A stretch of DNA of 64,000 bases from Pelobacter propionicus DSM 2379 (GCF_000015045.1 NC_008609.1:1288501-1352500); one strand, 5' to 3'; shown: positions 1-9,474, counted from the stretch's first letter. The notes: generated by a model from the sequence alone, not told the origin. A program made the numbers and translations.

Positions 1-3000
1 CGCCGATGGTGTTGGTGGAGCGGCTGTGGATGGCAATCTTGCTTCCTGAAAGGGCGTTTTTCAACAGCACCTGGCCCAGCTCCTCACCCCCCTGTTTACC
101 CCCTTCGCTCCAGAACCCCTGGCCGTACAGGTAGCCGACCCGCCGGAAATAGACGTCGATGACCTTCTTCTCGTTGTCCCAGGTGTTGGAGGCCACGATG
201 GCGTTTTCCAGGCCGTTGCCGTAGGCCCCGGAGGGTTCGGTGAAGATGCGCACCGAAGCCATGCGGCGGGCGGTCTCCTCCGGCACCCCTTTTTTCATCA
301 GCATCTTCTGGGTGGTGAGGGTGTTGGCGCGGACGACGTTATCCTGTTCCTTCTGGTCCCTGGCAACGGAGACCGCTTTGTCCAAGAGGTCCATCAGCCC
401 CGAAAACAGGTCGCGGTACAGCCCCGAGGGGGTCATGGTCACGTCGATGCGCGGCCTGCCCAGCTCGGCGCGGGGGATGGCCTCCACCCCCTGGACCCTG
501 CCCCGCTCGTCCCACACCGGACGCACCCCCATCAGGTACATGACCTGGGACTCCATCACCCCCTCGTGGCGGATACACTCCGTGGCCCAGAGAACAAAGG
601 AAAGCTTGTCCGGGTAGACACCGTGGCGTGCGCGGTAGTTCTCGATCAGTTCCCCCGCCAGTTTGACGCCAGTGGCGTAGGTGGCGGGGGAGGGGACCCG
701 GGCCGGGTCGAAGGAGTAGAAGTTCTTGCCGGTGGGGAGGGAATCCGGGTTGCGGATCGGGTCGTTGCCGGTGCCGGCCGGGATGTACCTGCCGTTTAAG
801 GCATTGATGAACGAGTCCAGCTCCCGCGGGCCACTGCGACGGATGGCGTCTTCCAGCGCCGCGATTCTCTTTGCCCGTGCAGCGGGGTCGAGCCCCTTCT
901 CAATGGAGATGATGGCCTCGGCCGTGCTGCGGATGTACCTCTCCTCGGGCGATTTTCCGAAGGTGTGCAGGCCGAAGGGGGTGGTGGTCTCGGCGATATC
1001 CTTTATGTGGTGCTCAAGCTCTTCCACGTCGTCATGGGTGGCGATGGCCTTCAGTTTCAGGTCGGTCAGCATGCCGCTCTTCCCGGCGATGCGGTTGACC
1101 TCCTCCAGCTTGGAGGCCGCCAATTGGGGCGATTTCTCCCGGGCGTTGTTGTAATCGCTGATCAGGGCCGCCAGTTCTTTCAGGTCGCGGTTCATGCCGG
1201 CCTTGTCGAAGGGAGGGGTCATGTAGTCCACCACCACCGCCATGCCGCGGCGCTTGGCCTGGATCCCTTCCCCCACGTCATCCACGATGTAGGGGTAGAT
1301 GTTGGGCAGATCCTGGATCAGCACCTCGGAGGGATCCTCTCTGGTAAAGCCGATCTCCTTGCCCCCCATCCACTCGTGGGTGCCGTGGGTGCCGATGTGG
1401 GCCAGGGCATCGGCCCTGAATCCCTTCTTCAGCCAGAGATAGTAGGCCAGGTACTGGTGATGGGGCGCGATGGTGGGGTCATGGTAGGCCTTGACGATGT
1501 TCTGCGCCCACCCCTTGGCCGGCTGGGGCATGAGCAGCACGTTGCCGTAGCGCACCCCGGGAAGGATGAGGAATGCCTTCCCCGTTTCGTCGCGCCAGGT
1601 CATCATGCCGTTGTTTTTCTCCGGCTCTCCCCAGTCCCTGGTGACCGACTTCCTGAAGGCGGGGGGAAGCTCGCGGAGCCACTTCCTGTAGGTTTCCACC
1701 GGCAGCAGCAATGCCCGGCCGCTGCGGGCCAGGCGGTCCATCTCGGCCGGGGCCCAGTTGGCCACGTTGCGGCCGTATCCGATGACATCGTCGTAGATGC
1801 GCTTCTTGGTCAGCTCATCCCGACCAGTGTCGTACCCCTCGGCCTTCATCCGGTTGAGGATCTCGTACAGGCTGTCCGGCAGCACGTTCAGGTAGGCGGC
1901 GCCGATCCCCTGCTTCCCCGGCGGGTAGCTGTAATAGATCAGGGCGATCTTCTTGTCCCTGTTGTTCTTTGTCTGGAGGTTGATCCAGGCCTTGACCCGG
2001 TCCACCAGCCGCTCGATGCGCTCCGGGATCGGCGTGGTGGTCACGTATTCCAGGCCGCTCTCCTGATCAACCACCTTTTCCCGGGAGGCCACCACCGTGG
2101 GCTGGATGATGCCGGCCAGCTCCGGCAGTCCCACGCTGGAAGAGCGCTCGAAGATGTCCAGCCCCACCGGGGATTTCTCCCATTCCTCCCGGGACTGGGA
2201 CATGAGGGTGATGGCGTCGATCACCGGCACTCCCAGCCTGGAGAGGATCGGGATGGCGCGCTGGGGCGACATGCCCACCTTGAGGGAAACGCCGATCACC
2301 GCCTGGACCCGGCTCTTGCCCTCCCTGTCCATCAGAAACCGCTCCACGGCCACTTCCGAGGGAAAGCCGAAAATCGGGATGGCGTTCATTCCCCGGGCCT
2401 CCAGCCGATCCACAATGGCGTCCACCAACTGCATCTCGCCGGAATCGAGATGCGTCTTGAAGAAGGGGATGCCGACCCAGGGACCGGGCCGGGAGCGGTA
2501 CAGGCGCCGGTACTCCTCAAAACTGCCCACGACCCGGTGGCCATCCCGCAGATAATATCCCTGCTGGGGAACCCGGTACGGTTCGCGATACTCCACGCTC
2601 TGGCCGCAATCCCGTTTGAGCAGGAACAGCAGCAGCTGGGTCATGTTTTCCACGCCGTTCTCACGGTAGTAGGCGTTCACCTTCTCGTCGTTGATTAGCC
2701 CCAACTGCTGGTCTTCCTTGCCGTAGTTGCCTCCCACCGCATAGACGCGCACCCCCTGGGCGATCAGATCCATGAGGTGCGGCTTCAGCCCTTCCACCAG
2801 GCGGCGGTCCATGATGTGGATGATGCCGATGCCGGACGCCGCGGCGGGGGCTGCCTGGCGGGCCAGGCTCCGGTCCAGTTTTTCTCCCCTCTTGCCGGTA
2901 ATGATCCGGAAATCCAGGCCGAGGCTCTGCTGGGGAAAGCGGGCGCGAATGGTCTTGACCGCTTCGATGCTGGTTTTGGAGTTGAAGTCGCCCATCATCA

Positions 3001-3121
3001 GGTGCACGCCGGTTTTCGAAGGCGTTGCATCGGAAGATGGGGTAAGGATAAGCAGTGACGATACGAAGACAGCGAGAACGGCAGAGAACAGGAAACGGGG
3101 AGAAAGCCTATTCGGGAACAT
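1..3121 (-). CDS. CobN-like chelatase large subunit with N-terminal signal/anchor (3' end outside window)
   Basis: CobN/BchH-family large chelatase subunit, which in this family binds the tetrapyrrole during metal insertion or removal. The start at 3121 overlaps the upstream gene by 14 bases. About 1040 codons are visible; the remaining C-terminus (roughly 200 residues by family length) lies beyond position 1. The family motif HIGTHGTHEW appears near residue 568, and the segment GKNFYSFDPARVPSP is typical of CobN. The first 30 or so residues (MFPNRLSPRFLFSAVLAVFV, then more hydrophobic residues ending near SDATP) form a signal peptide or membrane anchor, absent from the cytoplasmic CobN at 29980-33750. 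It is the last visible gene of a cobalamin-riboswitch operon with Ton components. By analogy to HmuS-type proteins of haem-uptake operons, it may act on a tetrapyrrole in the periplasm; whether it inserts or removes metal cannot be told. Confidence 0.88.
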   Translation of the reverse strand, partial: MFPNRLSPRFLFSAVLAVFVSSLLILTPSSDATPSKTGVHLMMGDFNSKTSIEAVKTIRARFPQQSLGLDFRIITGKRGEKLDRSLARQAAPAAASGIGIIHIMDRRLVEGLKPHLMDLIAQGVRVYAVGGNYGKEDQQLGLINDEKVNAYYRENGVENMTQLLLFLLKRDCGQSVEYREPYRVPQQGYYLRDGHRVVGSFEEYRRLYRSRPGPWVGIPFFKTHLDSGEMQLVDAIVDRLEARGMNAIPIFGFPSEVAVERFLMDREGKSRVQAVIGVSLKVGMSPQRAIPILSRLGVPVIDAITLMSQSREEWEKSPVGLDIFERSSSVGLPELAGIIQPTVVASREKVVDQESGLEYVTTTPIPERIERLVDRVKAWINLQTKNNRDKKIALIYYSYPPGKQGIGAAYLNVLPDSLYEILNRMKAEGYDTGRDELTKKRIYDDVIGYGRNVANWAPAEMDRLARSGRALLLPVETYRKWLRELPPAFRKSVTRDWGEPEKNNGMMTWRDETGKAFLILPGVRYGNVLLMPQPAKGWAQNIVKAYHDPTIAPHHQYLAYYLWLKKGFRADALAHIGTHGTHEWMGGKEIGFTREDPSEVLIQDLPNIYPYIVDDVGEGIQAKRRGMAVVVDYMTPPFDKAGMNRDLKELAALISDYNNAREKSPQLAASKLEEVNRIAGKSGMLTDLKLKAIATHDDVEELEHHIKDIAETTTPFGLHTFGKSPEERYIRSTAEAIISIEKGLDPAARAKRIAALEDAIRRSGPRELDSFINALNGRYIPAGTGNDPIRNPDSLPTGKNFYSFDPARVPSPATYATGVKLAGELIENYRARHGVYPDKLSFVLWATECIRHEGVMESQVMYLMGVRPVWDERGRVQGVEAIPRAELGRPRIDVTMTPSGLYRDLFSGLMDLLDKAVSVARDQKEQDNVVRANTLTTQKMLMKKGVPEETARRMASVRIFTEPSGAYGNGLENAIVASNTWDNEKKVIDVYFRRVGYLYGQGFWSEGGKQGGEELGQVLLKNALSGSKIAIHSRSTNTIG

Positions 3122-3446
3122 AGATCACCTTGCCGTCCTTCAGTTTGTAGGCCGTGCCCAGGCGTTCGCCTTCGCCGGAGAGCCGCTTGTCGGTGACTTT
3201 TTGCACCTTGATCTCCTTCCCCTTCTTGGTGACGATCTCCACCCTGCCGTCGGCGCTCTTCTTCATGATGGTCATCTCCGACTTGGGGTCCATCATGTCC
3301 AGCATGTTGTAGGCCATGAACAGGGCGATCATCATGCTGACGATGAAGACCACGCTCACGTCGAACAGGTTGGCCACGCCGGAAATGGGGTCCTCCAACG
3401 GCTCTTCGTATTTGTCGAAACGTCCCCGACGCTTAAGAAAGCTCAT
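3108..3446 (-). CDS. DUF2149 family membrane protein
   Basis: A 112-residue protein with one membrane segment at about residues 27-47 (LFDVSVVFIVSMMIALFMAY) followed by a charged soluble domain. The layout resembles ExbD/TolR, a single N-terminal helix and a periplasmic domain. It overlaps its TolQ/ExbB-like upstream neighbour by 14 bases and the CobN-like gene by 14 bases, so the three are probably translated together. DUF2149 proteins recur next to TolQ-like and CobN-like genes, as in hmu-type operons. I infer that it partners the TolQ-like protein in an ExbB/ExbD-like motor serving the extracytoplasmic chelatase. No function is proven. Confidence 0.8.
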   Translation of the reverse strand: MSFLKRRGRFDKYEEPLEDPISGVANLFDVSVVFIVSMMIALFMAYNMLDMMDPKSEMTIMKKSADGRVEIVTKKGKEIKVQKVTDKRLSGEGERLGTAYKLKDGKVIYVPE

Positions 3447-4026
3447 CCGCTGCTTCCTCCCTGGGGATCTCCCGGTGCTGGCCCGCCGAACGCAGCATCC
3501 CTTCGGTCATGAATTCCATCTCGCGCATGTCGGCCCGCACCCACTTTTCCTTGACCAGGGACATGACATAGGCCACCACGCTGCTGGCCAGGCCGACAAC
3601 GACCGTGGTGAACGCGGTCACCATGCTTCCGGCCATCTTGGGCATGTCCCCCTGGGCCATGGCGGAGAGCGAGATGCCCATGGGGATCAGGGTTCCCATC
3701 AGACCCAGGGCCGGGCCGACCCGGATGACGAAGCGGATTTTGTCCAGGGACTTGATCAGCCCCAGTTCGGCAGCCTGCAGCAGGCGCTCCAGAGCGATGT
3801 CCAGGTTGGCTTTGTCGGTGGTGGCCTCCAGTTCCTTTGCCAGGGCCGTGCGGTAGCGCTCCAGGGAGACGAAGCGTCCCTGTCTCCGGTCCAGGTATTC
3901 CCGCAGAAACCAGCCGAAGAAGACCACCACCCAGCAGGTGATCAGCACCAGAGCGGTGACCACCGGAAAGAGCAGCACCGATGAGATGATGAAGAGAAAA
4001 CTTTCCAGTCCGGCAAGAATATTCAT
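3433..4026 (-). CDS. MotA/TolQ/ExbB proton channel family protein
   Basis: A 197-residue inner-membrane protein with an N-terminal helix (about residues 10-40) and the paired C-terminal helices typical of ExbB/TolQ. The stretch RVGPALGLMGTLIPMG near residues 103-118 is the family's conserved GxxGTxxG region, and AFTTVVVGLASSVVAYVMS is the following helix. It is distinct from the ExbB at 8694-9365 in the same operon, so this transcription unit encodes two different ExbB-type proteins. It is directly coupled to the DUF2149 and CobN-like genes. The likely role is harnessing proton motive force for that module; this is inferred from family and context. Confidence 0.85.
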   Translation of the reverse strand: MNILAGLESFLFIISSVLLFPVVTALVLITCWVVVFFGWFLREYLDRRQGRFVSLERYRTALAKELEATTDKANLDIALERLLQAAELGLIKSLDKIRFVIRVGPALGLMGTLIPMGISLSAMAQGDMPKMAGSMVTAFTTVVVGLASSVVAYVMSLVKEKWVRADMREMEFMTEGMLRSAGQHREIPREEAADELS

Positions 4027-4402
4027 GTACGACTCCTCTTTTTGTTGTGAATCGGAAAACGGTGACCTTACGTAAATTCGTGAAAAATGCTAAGTAAAGT
4101 CAGTGGTTTGTGTTTCTTTGGGTCGTTGTGTCTTCGCGTGATCACATGCCGTTTTCGGTGAAAGGGTTTTGAAAAAGCAAAAACCGTAGTACTGCGTAAC
4201 ATCTGAAACCAACCCCCCTCAGTCCCCCCTTGTCAGGGGGGAAGCCTTAATATTCCCCTGACAAACCGTCATCGTGGCGGCCATTGCCACCCTCTTCATC
4301 CTTGCAAGGGGGGAGGCCTTGAAGTCTCCCCTGACAAGGGGAGGTTTGGAGGGGGTTGGTGCGAAAATAACACAAGCGGTTTTTGGGCAATGTGCCCCAG
4401 CG
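4027..4402. other. Intergenic region with repeat sequences inside the operon
   Basis: No gene is seen in these 376 bases. The left part (about 4105-4156) resembles half of the dispersed repeat found at 17661-17816, 24787-24933 and 37698-37821, and the right part is a large inverted repeat (separate entry). It splits the operon between the DUF2162 and TolQ-like genes, so distal genes need read-through or a local promoter that I could not identify. Confidence 0.5.
4208..4360. repeat. Inverted repeat (BIME/MITE-like), about 45-bp arms
   Basis: The left arm starts ACCAACCCCCCTCAGTCCCC and includes CTTGTCAGGGG. The right arm is its approximate reverse complement, including CCCCTGACAAGGGG and ending GGAGGGGGTTGGT. 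Each arm also contains its own short hairpin around CCCCTTGTCAGGGG. The layout is two opposed REP-like units about 60 bases apart. It is non-coding and probably a mobile or extragenic palindromic element. Confidence 0.6.
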
Positions 4403-5125
4403 TTATCCCCTTTCGCCCTTCCCGCCCCTGCCTGCCAGGTAGCCGGCCAGGGCCAGGAGCAGGATGAAGATCATAACGCCTGTGGCATCGGTACTCTGGG
4501 CAATGCGGTTTTCGCTGATGAACGAGCTGTACATCCCCCGGGCCGCCTCGATCTTGGCCGGGAGGAACAGCGAGGCGATGAAGTAGAGGCCGACCACGAT
4601 CATGGCCATGCCCAGGGATGTCTCCGATGCCCCTGCGGAACGCGGCCGGGCGATGAGCGCCACCAGCAGTGCCATGAGGGCGAAGGCGCTCCCCAGGCAG
4701 AGCCCGGTGAGGAGCGGCGGCAGCTTGATCGCGTTCAGTGCGGCCCAGATGGAGAAGGTCATGGCGGTCAGGCAGACCGGGCAGGGGACCAGCATCAGCA
4801 GACGCGCCCTAGGGGGACGTTCGCAGCAATCGGCGGCCTGGTGTTCATGGCGTTTGCCGAAGATGACCACCATGCCCCAGGCGATCATGCCGGTCGCCAG
4901 CAGGGTGTGCAGCCAGGGGCCCTTGGCCAGGATCGGCTGAAGGATCCGCATCAGCCGTTCCGCCGCGACGGCGATCAGCATGAACAGCCCCATATAGCCC
5001 CCCAGTGTCAGGGCGATCCCCCGCCTTCCGACCCTGCCGTAGCCAAGGCCTAGGCCGACCTTGAGGGCGAAGATCCCCAGGCTGAAGAGCATGCCGCCGA
5101 TCCAGAGGATGATGTTCAGGTTCAT
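4403..5125 (-). CDS. DUF2162 family integral membrane protein, putative transporter
   Basis: A 240-residue protein with about six predicted membrane helices. A central loop carries CCERPP followed by PCPVC at the start of the next helix; these cysteines could bind a metal or be redox active. DUF2162 proteins recur beside DUF2149, TolQ-like and CobN-like genes, and here it lies between tonB and that module under the same riboswitch. By context it is a candidate inner-membrane route for a metal, tetrapyrrole or reductant. No substrate can be assigned from sequence. Confidence 0.75.
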   Translation of the reverse strand: MNLNIILWIGGMLFSLGIFALKVGLGLGYGRVGRRGIALTLGGYMGLFMLIAVAAERLMRILQPILAKGPWLHTLLATGMIAWGMVVIFGKRHEHQAADCCERPPRARLLMLVPCPVCLTAMTFSIWAALNAIKLPPLLTGLCLGSAFALMALLVALIARPRSAGASETSLGMAMIVVGLYFIASLFLPAKIEAARGMYSSFISENRIAQSTDATGVMIFILLLALAGYLAGRGGKGERG

Positions 5126-5248
5126 GGCATTCCTTTCTTGTTCACATTGGATTCGCTGTAAAAAGATTCCCCTCCCACCCCCGGACGGGAGAGGAATGGG
5201 GTATTCCCTGCGTACAGATATGTGCCGACCGCCGCATCCCCCGTTACA

Positions 5249-6058
5249 TCAGTCCCGCAGTTCGAACCTGACCGGCAAAAGCGCCCGGCAGGGGACCGGT
5301 CTGCCGTGGCGCAGGGCCGGCCTGAAGCGGGATGCCTTTACCGCTGTCAGCGCGGCTTCGTCAAAGCCGTGCCCCGCCTTTTCCAGCAGTTCCACCCCTT
5401 TGAGGGCTCCGCTCTCGTCCAGGGTCAGGCGCAGCAGAACCGTTCCCTCCTTGCCGAGCCGGCGGGCGAAACGGGGATAGACCGGCAGCACACGGCTCAG
5501 GTATGTCGGCCCTCCCTGGGCGCCGAATTCCCCCTCGAAGGGTTTGCCCGAACCGCCCGATCCGCCGGAACCGGAACCGGAGTTGCCGCTGGATGAGCCG
5601 CCGCCCCCCTGGGCCGTGCCGCCAGCGTCGCCTCCCCCGTGGGATGTTGCGGCGCCGGTCTGCTGTCCCCTGGCAGTCCCTTCCGTTGCCGTTCCCTGGT
5701 TCACCGGGGAGGGGAGAGGTGGCTGCGCGGCGGCTTGTTTCTGTATGGGCGTGGCTATGGCCTGGGGCCGTGGAAGGGGCGTTGCCAGGGGGGACGGTTC
5801 CTGGTGCGCCGCCGGGCCCGGAGCAGCCGCTTTCCGCGTCGCCGCGCTCTTCGGGCCGGGGGCCGGACGCCCCCCCATGGGGGCGAGGGTGGCGAAGCTG
5901 GGCATCCGCAAGTCCACCATGATGCAGTCATGCACCTTTGGTGTGTAGGGAAGGGTGCAGCAGAAGGCGAACAGCGCCCCGTGCAGCACGAGCGATGACC
6001 AGACCGGCCAGGACTGGTCTGGCCGGATCAGTACTGTAACGTCACTTCGCCGTAACAT
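5249..6058 (-). CDS. tonB: Energy transducer TonB
   Basis: A 269-residue TonB-family protein. A hydrophobic helix at about residues 18-36 (PVWSSLVLHGALFAFCC) anchors it, followed by a Pro/Ala/Gly/Ser-rich periplasmic spanner and a C-terminal TonB domain with YPRFARRLGKEGTVLLRL and the later region GFDEAALTAVKASRFRPA. The start overlaps the end of the upstream TonB-dependent receptor by 31 bases. It presumably energises the receptor at 6028-8238 using the ExbB/ExbD pair encoded upstream. A second TonB at 13020 has a near-identical C-terminal layout, so cross-talk is possible. Confidence 0.92.
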   Translation of the reverse strand: MLRRSDVTVLIRPDQSWPVWSSLVLHGALFAFCCTLPYTPKVHDCIMVDLRMPSFATLAPMGGRPAPGPKSAATRKAAAPGPAAHQEPSPLATPLPRPQAIATPIQKQAAAQPPLPSPVNQGTATEGTARGQQTGAATSHGGGDAGGTAQGGGGSSSGNSGSGSGGSGGSGKPFEGEFGAQGGPTYLSRVLPVYPRFARRLGKEGTVLLRLTLDESGALKGVELLEKAGHGFDEAALTAVKASRFRPALRHGRPVPCRALLPVRFELRD

Positions 6059-8238
6059 GATCGCCCCGGAGATTTTGTGGATGAGAAGTATTTCTCATCG
6101 AAGATGTTGTTGACCGAAAAGGATGCCGTTGCCCAGGACGTCAGTTTGTAGCGCAGTTTGACGTCCGTGGTGATGTAGGAGTCGTAGACCCCCTTCACAT
6201 TCCTGGCAGTGTCGTTGTTGGTGTCGTTGCCGTACCGTTTTCCCACGTAGCGGGCGATGACCGACGCGCCTGCGGGCCCATACTCCAGGTCGGCGCCGGC
6301 GTTGTACATGGTGCGGGGGATATCGGTCATGCGTTTTCCCTCCGTGGCCGGGACGGCGCTGTTCTTGGTTATCTTGGCGTTGGTGTAGGTGTAGTTGGCG
6401 AACAGGCGCAGCAGTTTTCCGAATTTCTGTTCCAGCTCCACCTCCACCCCCTTGCTTTCGCCTCTGCCGGCGTTTTTCTTTTCCCGGATGCTGCCGGTGG
6501 TGGTGCTGTAGATCATGTCCTTGATGTAGTTCTCAAAATAGGTGGCCTTGACCGTTGCGCCTTGCCACAGATCCTGGCTTACGCCGCCGTCCCAGCTGAC
6601 GCTTCGCTCCGGCTTTAAGTCCGGGTTGCACTGGTAGGTGGTGGAGCTTCCCATCATGGTGGTGCGGTAGAGTTCGTAGTTGCTGGGAGCGCGGAAAGCC
6701 TTGCCGCCGGAGACCTTCAGGGTGGTGCCCGCAAAGGGCGTGTAGACGATGGCCCCCTTGGGGCTGAATGCGCTTTCGCTGCGGGAGCCGAATGACGTGG
6801 GACCGACCGTGACGACGTTGGACGCGTTGGAGGCCAGGACATGGCCGTCGCTGGTTTCCCACCAGTCCTGGCGGAATCCGGCGTAGAGCGTCAGGTTATC
6901 CAGGATTGAAATTTCGTCCTGCATGAACAGCGCATAGATCCTGTCCGTTCCCCTGGCTTCCCCGATAAGCTGCCCCTTGCTGTGCTCATTCGTCCAGTCG
7001 GAAAGCACATAGTCCTTGCCGTTGATCTCCGACTGGCGGAAGGCGCCTCCGACGGTGAAGATGTTCCAGGATAGGAGCGGGAAGGTTACCTGCACGTCAG
7101 CGCTCAGGGCCGAGGCGGGGGTGCTGGTGAGTTTGCCCGGACCGTCGGAGCGGGTGGCTACCGGGGATTTGGTCGTGCTGCTGGCGGTGGCATACCAGCT
7201 GGTATCCTGATCCAGGTAGCTGATCCCGGCCTTGATCTTGGCGGAGGCTATCTCCGTTTCCAGGGAAAGAGCGTAGATGTTTTGGTTGTTGGCGCCGTAG
7301 GTCCCCAGGAAGGAGTACTCCGAGCCGGAAGAGCTCCAGTAAGGGTTTCCCGAGGAGTCGGTCATATAGGTCTCGGGATCGTTGTAGGAGTATTCGCCAT
7401 AGGACTTGAGGAAGGTGAAGAGCAGTTTCGTGCTGGAATTGAAATCATACCCGGCCTTGACGGTAAGATTGTCCTGCCAGGCCTCGTTCTCGCCCTTGTG
7501 GCCCAGCAGAAAGGTAGCCTTTTCGTCACTGGTCAGCGTCGGTCGCGCCCCGCTGGTGCCGCTGCCGGGAGTGCCGGTCACCAGATCGGTTACGTAACCG
7601 TCCGTTCCGGTGTAATCGTTGTAAAGGTAGATATGGAATTTGTCTTTAATCACATCACCGTAGGAGACCGCCACACGCCGGGTGTTTTCCGGAGCATCCC
7701 CCTCCAGGGCGGAACCGAAGCCGGTCTTGAGGGTGAACTCGCGCTTGGTCGGCATTTTGGTGATCACATTGACGACGCCGCCCATGGCGTTGCCGCCGTA
7801 GAGGCTGGAGGTTGCCCCCTTGACAATCTCGATCCTCTCGATGGTGCCGGGGGCAATGCTGTTTGACTGGATCGATCCGGCGAAGGGGCTGTTCAGGGTG
7901 ATGCCGTCCACCATGATCAGCGTCCTGTTCTGTCCGGGAACGCCGCGCAGGGTAATGTTCGCTATCGTATCCATGGGGCCTTTTGAACGCGAAAGCATGA
8001 CACCGGACGTTCCCTTCAAGGCGTCGTCAAAGGTAAGGACTTCTTTTTTTTCGATTTCCTGCTTCGTGACCACGGACGCGCTGCCGGGCGCGGAGTCCAA
8101 CTCCTTTTCGGTTCTGGTGGCGGTCACGATGACCGTATCCATCTGTTCCGTTTCCCGTTCCTGGGCCGTTGCGACAGACGGCGCAACCGCCAGCGCCACA
8201 CCGCAGGCAATCGCGCGTATGAAATTTTCCTGCTGCAT
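6028..8238 (-). CDS. TonB-dependent outer-membrane receptor (BtuB-like by context)
   Basis: A 736-residue receptor: signal peptide (to about residue 25, ending VATAQE), TonB-box-like segment MDTVIVTATR near residue 33, plug domain with the typical RIEIVKGATSSLYGGNAMGG, and a C-terminal 22-strand barrel ending in an aromatic residue (TLQY). A strong ribosome site (GGGAGG) precedes the start. The cobalamin riboswitch upstream of this operon makes a corrinoid the likeliest ligand, but the CobN-like gene leaves other tetrapyrroles possible. It is one of five TonB receptors in the window. Confidence 0.92.
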   Translation of the reverse strand: MQQENFIRAIACGVALAVAPSVATAQERETEQMDTVIVTATRTEKELDSAPGSASVVTKQEIEKKEVLTFDDALKGTSGVMLSRSKGPMDTIANITLRGVPGQNRTLIMVDGITLNSPFAGSIQSNSIAPGTIERIEIVKGATSSLYGGNAMGGVVNVITKMPTKREFTLKTGFGSALEGDAPENTRRVAVSYGDVIKDKFHIYLYNDYTGTDGYVTDLVTGTPGSGTSGARPTLTSDEKATFLLGHKGENEAWQDNLTVKAGYDFNSSTKLLFTFLKSYGEYSYNDPETYMTDSSGNPYWSSSGSEYSFLGTYGANNQNIYALSLETEIASAKIKAGISYLDQDTSWYATASSTTKSPVATRSDGPGKLTSTPASALSADVQVTFPLLSWNIFTVGGAFRQSEINGKDYVLSDWTNEHSKGQLIGEARGTDRIYALFMQDEISILDNLTLYAGFRQDWWETSDGHVLASNASNVVTVGPTSFGSRSESAFSPKGAIVYTPFAGTTLKVSGGKAFRAPSNYELYRTTMMGSSTTYQCNPDLKPERSVSWDGGVSQDLWQGATVKATYFENYIKDMIYSTTTGSIREKKNAGRGESKGVEVELEQKFGKLLRLFANYTYTNAKITKNSAVPATEGKRMTDIPRTMYNAGADLEYGPAGASVIARYVGKRYGNDTNNDTARNVKGVYDSYITTDVKLRYKLTSWATASFSVNNIFDEKYFSSTKSPGRSCYGEVTLQY

Positions 8239-8277
8239 GCATCCTCCCTCACTAAAATTGAATCGTGCTGTCCCGCG

Positions 8278-8691
8278 TTACGGCTTCGCCGGTTCCGTCA
8301 CCATGCCCAGGCGCTCGATGCCGGCACCCTTGATGTCGGCCATGGCCCTGACCACCTCGCCGTAGGGGACGCCGGCATCGGCCTTGAGGAAGATCTCCTT
8401 CTTCTCACGGTTGGCGAACATCTCCGAGAGACGGGAACGCAGGTCCCCGGCAGGCACTTCGTCCTTGTTGATGAAAATCCTGCCCTTTCCATCCACCGTG
8501 ACGATCACCGTCTCCTCGGCCTGGGTCATGGCCTTGGTGTCCGCCTTGGGCAGGTTGACCTGCACCCCCTGCTGCATCATGGGAGCGGTAACCATGAAGA
8601 TCACCAGGAGCACCAGCATGACGTCCACCAGCGGCGTGACGTTGATATCGGCCATGGCCGCGCGGTTGTTTCCCTGTCCTCCCATGGCCAT
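8278..8691 (-). CDS. exbD: ExbD/TolR biopolymer transport protein
   Basis: A 137-residue protein with one N-terminal helix preceded by the family motif ADINVTPLVDVMLVLLVIF, whose aspartate in the helix is the conserved proton-carrying residue, followed by a periplasmic domain. It lies two bases downstream of exbB and just ahead of the receptor gene. It forms the proton-driven motor with ExbB and TonB for outer-membrane import. Confidence 0.93.
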   Translation of the reverse strand: MAMGGQGNNRAAMADINVTPLVDVMLVLLVIFMVTAPMMQQGVQVNLPKADTKAMTQAEETVIVTVDGKGRIFINKDEVPAGDLRSRLSEMFANREKKEIFLKADAGVPYGEVVRAMADIKGAGIERLGMVTEPAKP

Positions 8692-8693
8692 GG

Positions 8694-9365
8694 CTATCTC
8701 CCCGCCACGGTGCGCTGCACGATGTTGAGGAACTCAGTGGAGAAGCTGTCCATGTCGTTGGTCAGGACGCGGATCTTGTGCTGAAAATGGTTGTAGGCCA
8801 TGACCGCCGGAATGGCGGCAACCAGGCCGATGGCGGTGGCGATCAACGCCTCAGCGATGCCCGGGGCAACGACAGCCAGGGAGGCGGAACCGGTCCTGCC
8901 GATCCCCTCGAAGGCGGTCATGATGCCCCACACCGTGCCGAACAGGCCGATGAAGGGGGAGGTGGAGCCGGTGGTGGCCAGAAAGGTCAGGTAGCGCTCC
9001 AGGCGGGTCAGCTCCGAGTTGGTGGCCCGGCGCAGGGCGCGGGAGACGTTCTCGATGCCGCCCAGGTCGGTGCTCAAGCCCGTGCCGCTGCTTGTGGCCC
9101 CCTTGTCCATCAGCTTGTTGAGCTCGGCGTAGGCCTCGTTGAACAGCACGGAGAGGGGGGAACTGGAGAAGCGGTCAAGCTGGGAGGCGATGGTGTCGAA
9201 GCGGGACGATTTCCAGAACAGGTCCATGAAGCGCTCCGATTCCCTGTTGGCGCGGTGTACCTGAAAGAGCTTGAAGAGGATGATTGCCCAGGATACCACC
9301 GAGAAGAACAAAAGCAGAATCAGGACCAGTTTGACGACGACACCGGCGTTGAGAAGTAAAGCCAC
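8694..9365 (-). CDS. exbB: ExbB/TolQ proton channel protein
   Basis: A 223-residue protein with an N-terminal helix (residues about 10-30) and two C-terminal helices. The conserved regions TTGSTSPFIGLFGTVWGIM and ATAIGLVAAIPAVMAYN are those of TolQ/ExbB, and the overall length matches TolQ. It is the first gene after the minus-strand cobalamin riboswitch and terminator, so the whole left operon (exbB to the CobN-like gene) should fall with high cobalamin. Confidence 0.92.
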   Translation of the reverse strand: MALLLNAGVVVKLVLILLLFFSVVSWAIILFKLFQVHRANRESERFMDLFWKSSRFDTIASQLDRFSSSPLSVLFNEAYAELNKLMDKGATSSGTGLSTDLGGIENVSRALRRATNSELTRLERYLTFLATTGSTSPFIGLFGTVWGIMTAFEGIGRTGSASLAVVAPGIAEALIATAIGLVAAIPAVMAYNHFQHKIRVLTNDMDSFSTEFLNIVQRTVAGR

Positions 9366-9439
9366 GGTATAAACCTCCGGAAGATATGTGGTTGAGTGGG
9401 TGCGCTGTACGCGGCAGCTGTGGGGTGTTGCTCTGCCAC

Positions 9440-9474
9440 AAAAAAAGTCCGCATAGCGTGCGCATGCGGACTTT
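9440..9474 (-). terminator. Intrinsic terminator of the cobalamin riboswitch
   Basis: On the minus strand AAAGTCCGCAT pairs with ATGCGGACTTT, followed by a run of T. It lies between the aptamer and exbB, so it is the likely expression platform. The same stem sequence follows three other riboswitches in this window with minor changes. Confidence 0.88.

Noticed and set aside
965..2698. Plus-strand 577-codon open frame near the left end
   Set aside because: It lies opposite the CobN-like gene, whose minus-strand translation has the CobN motifs.
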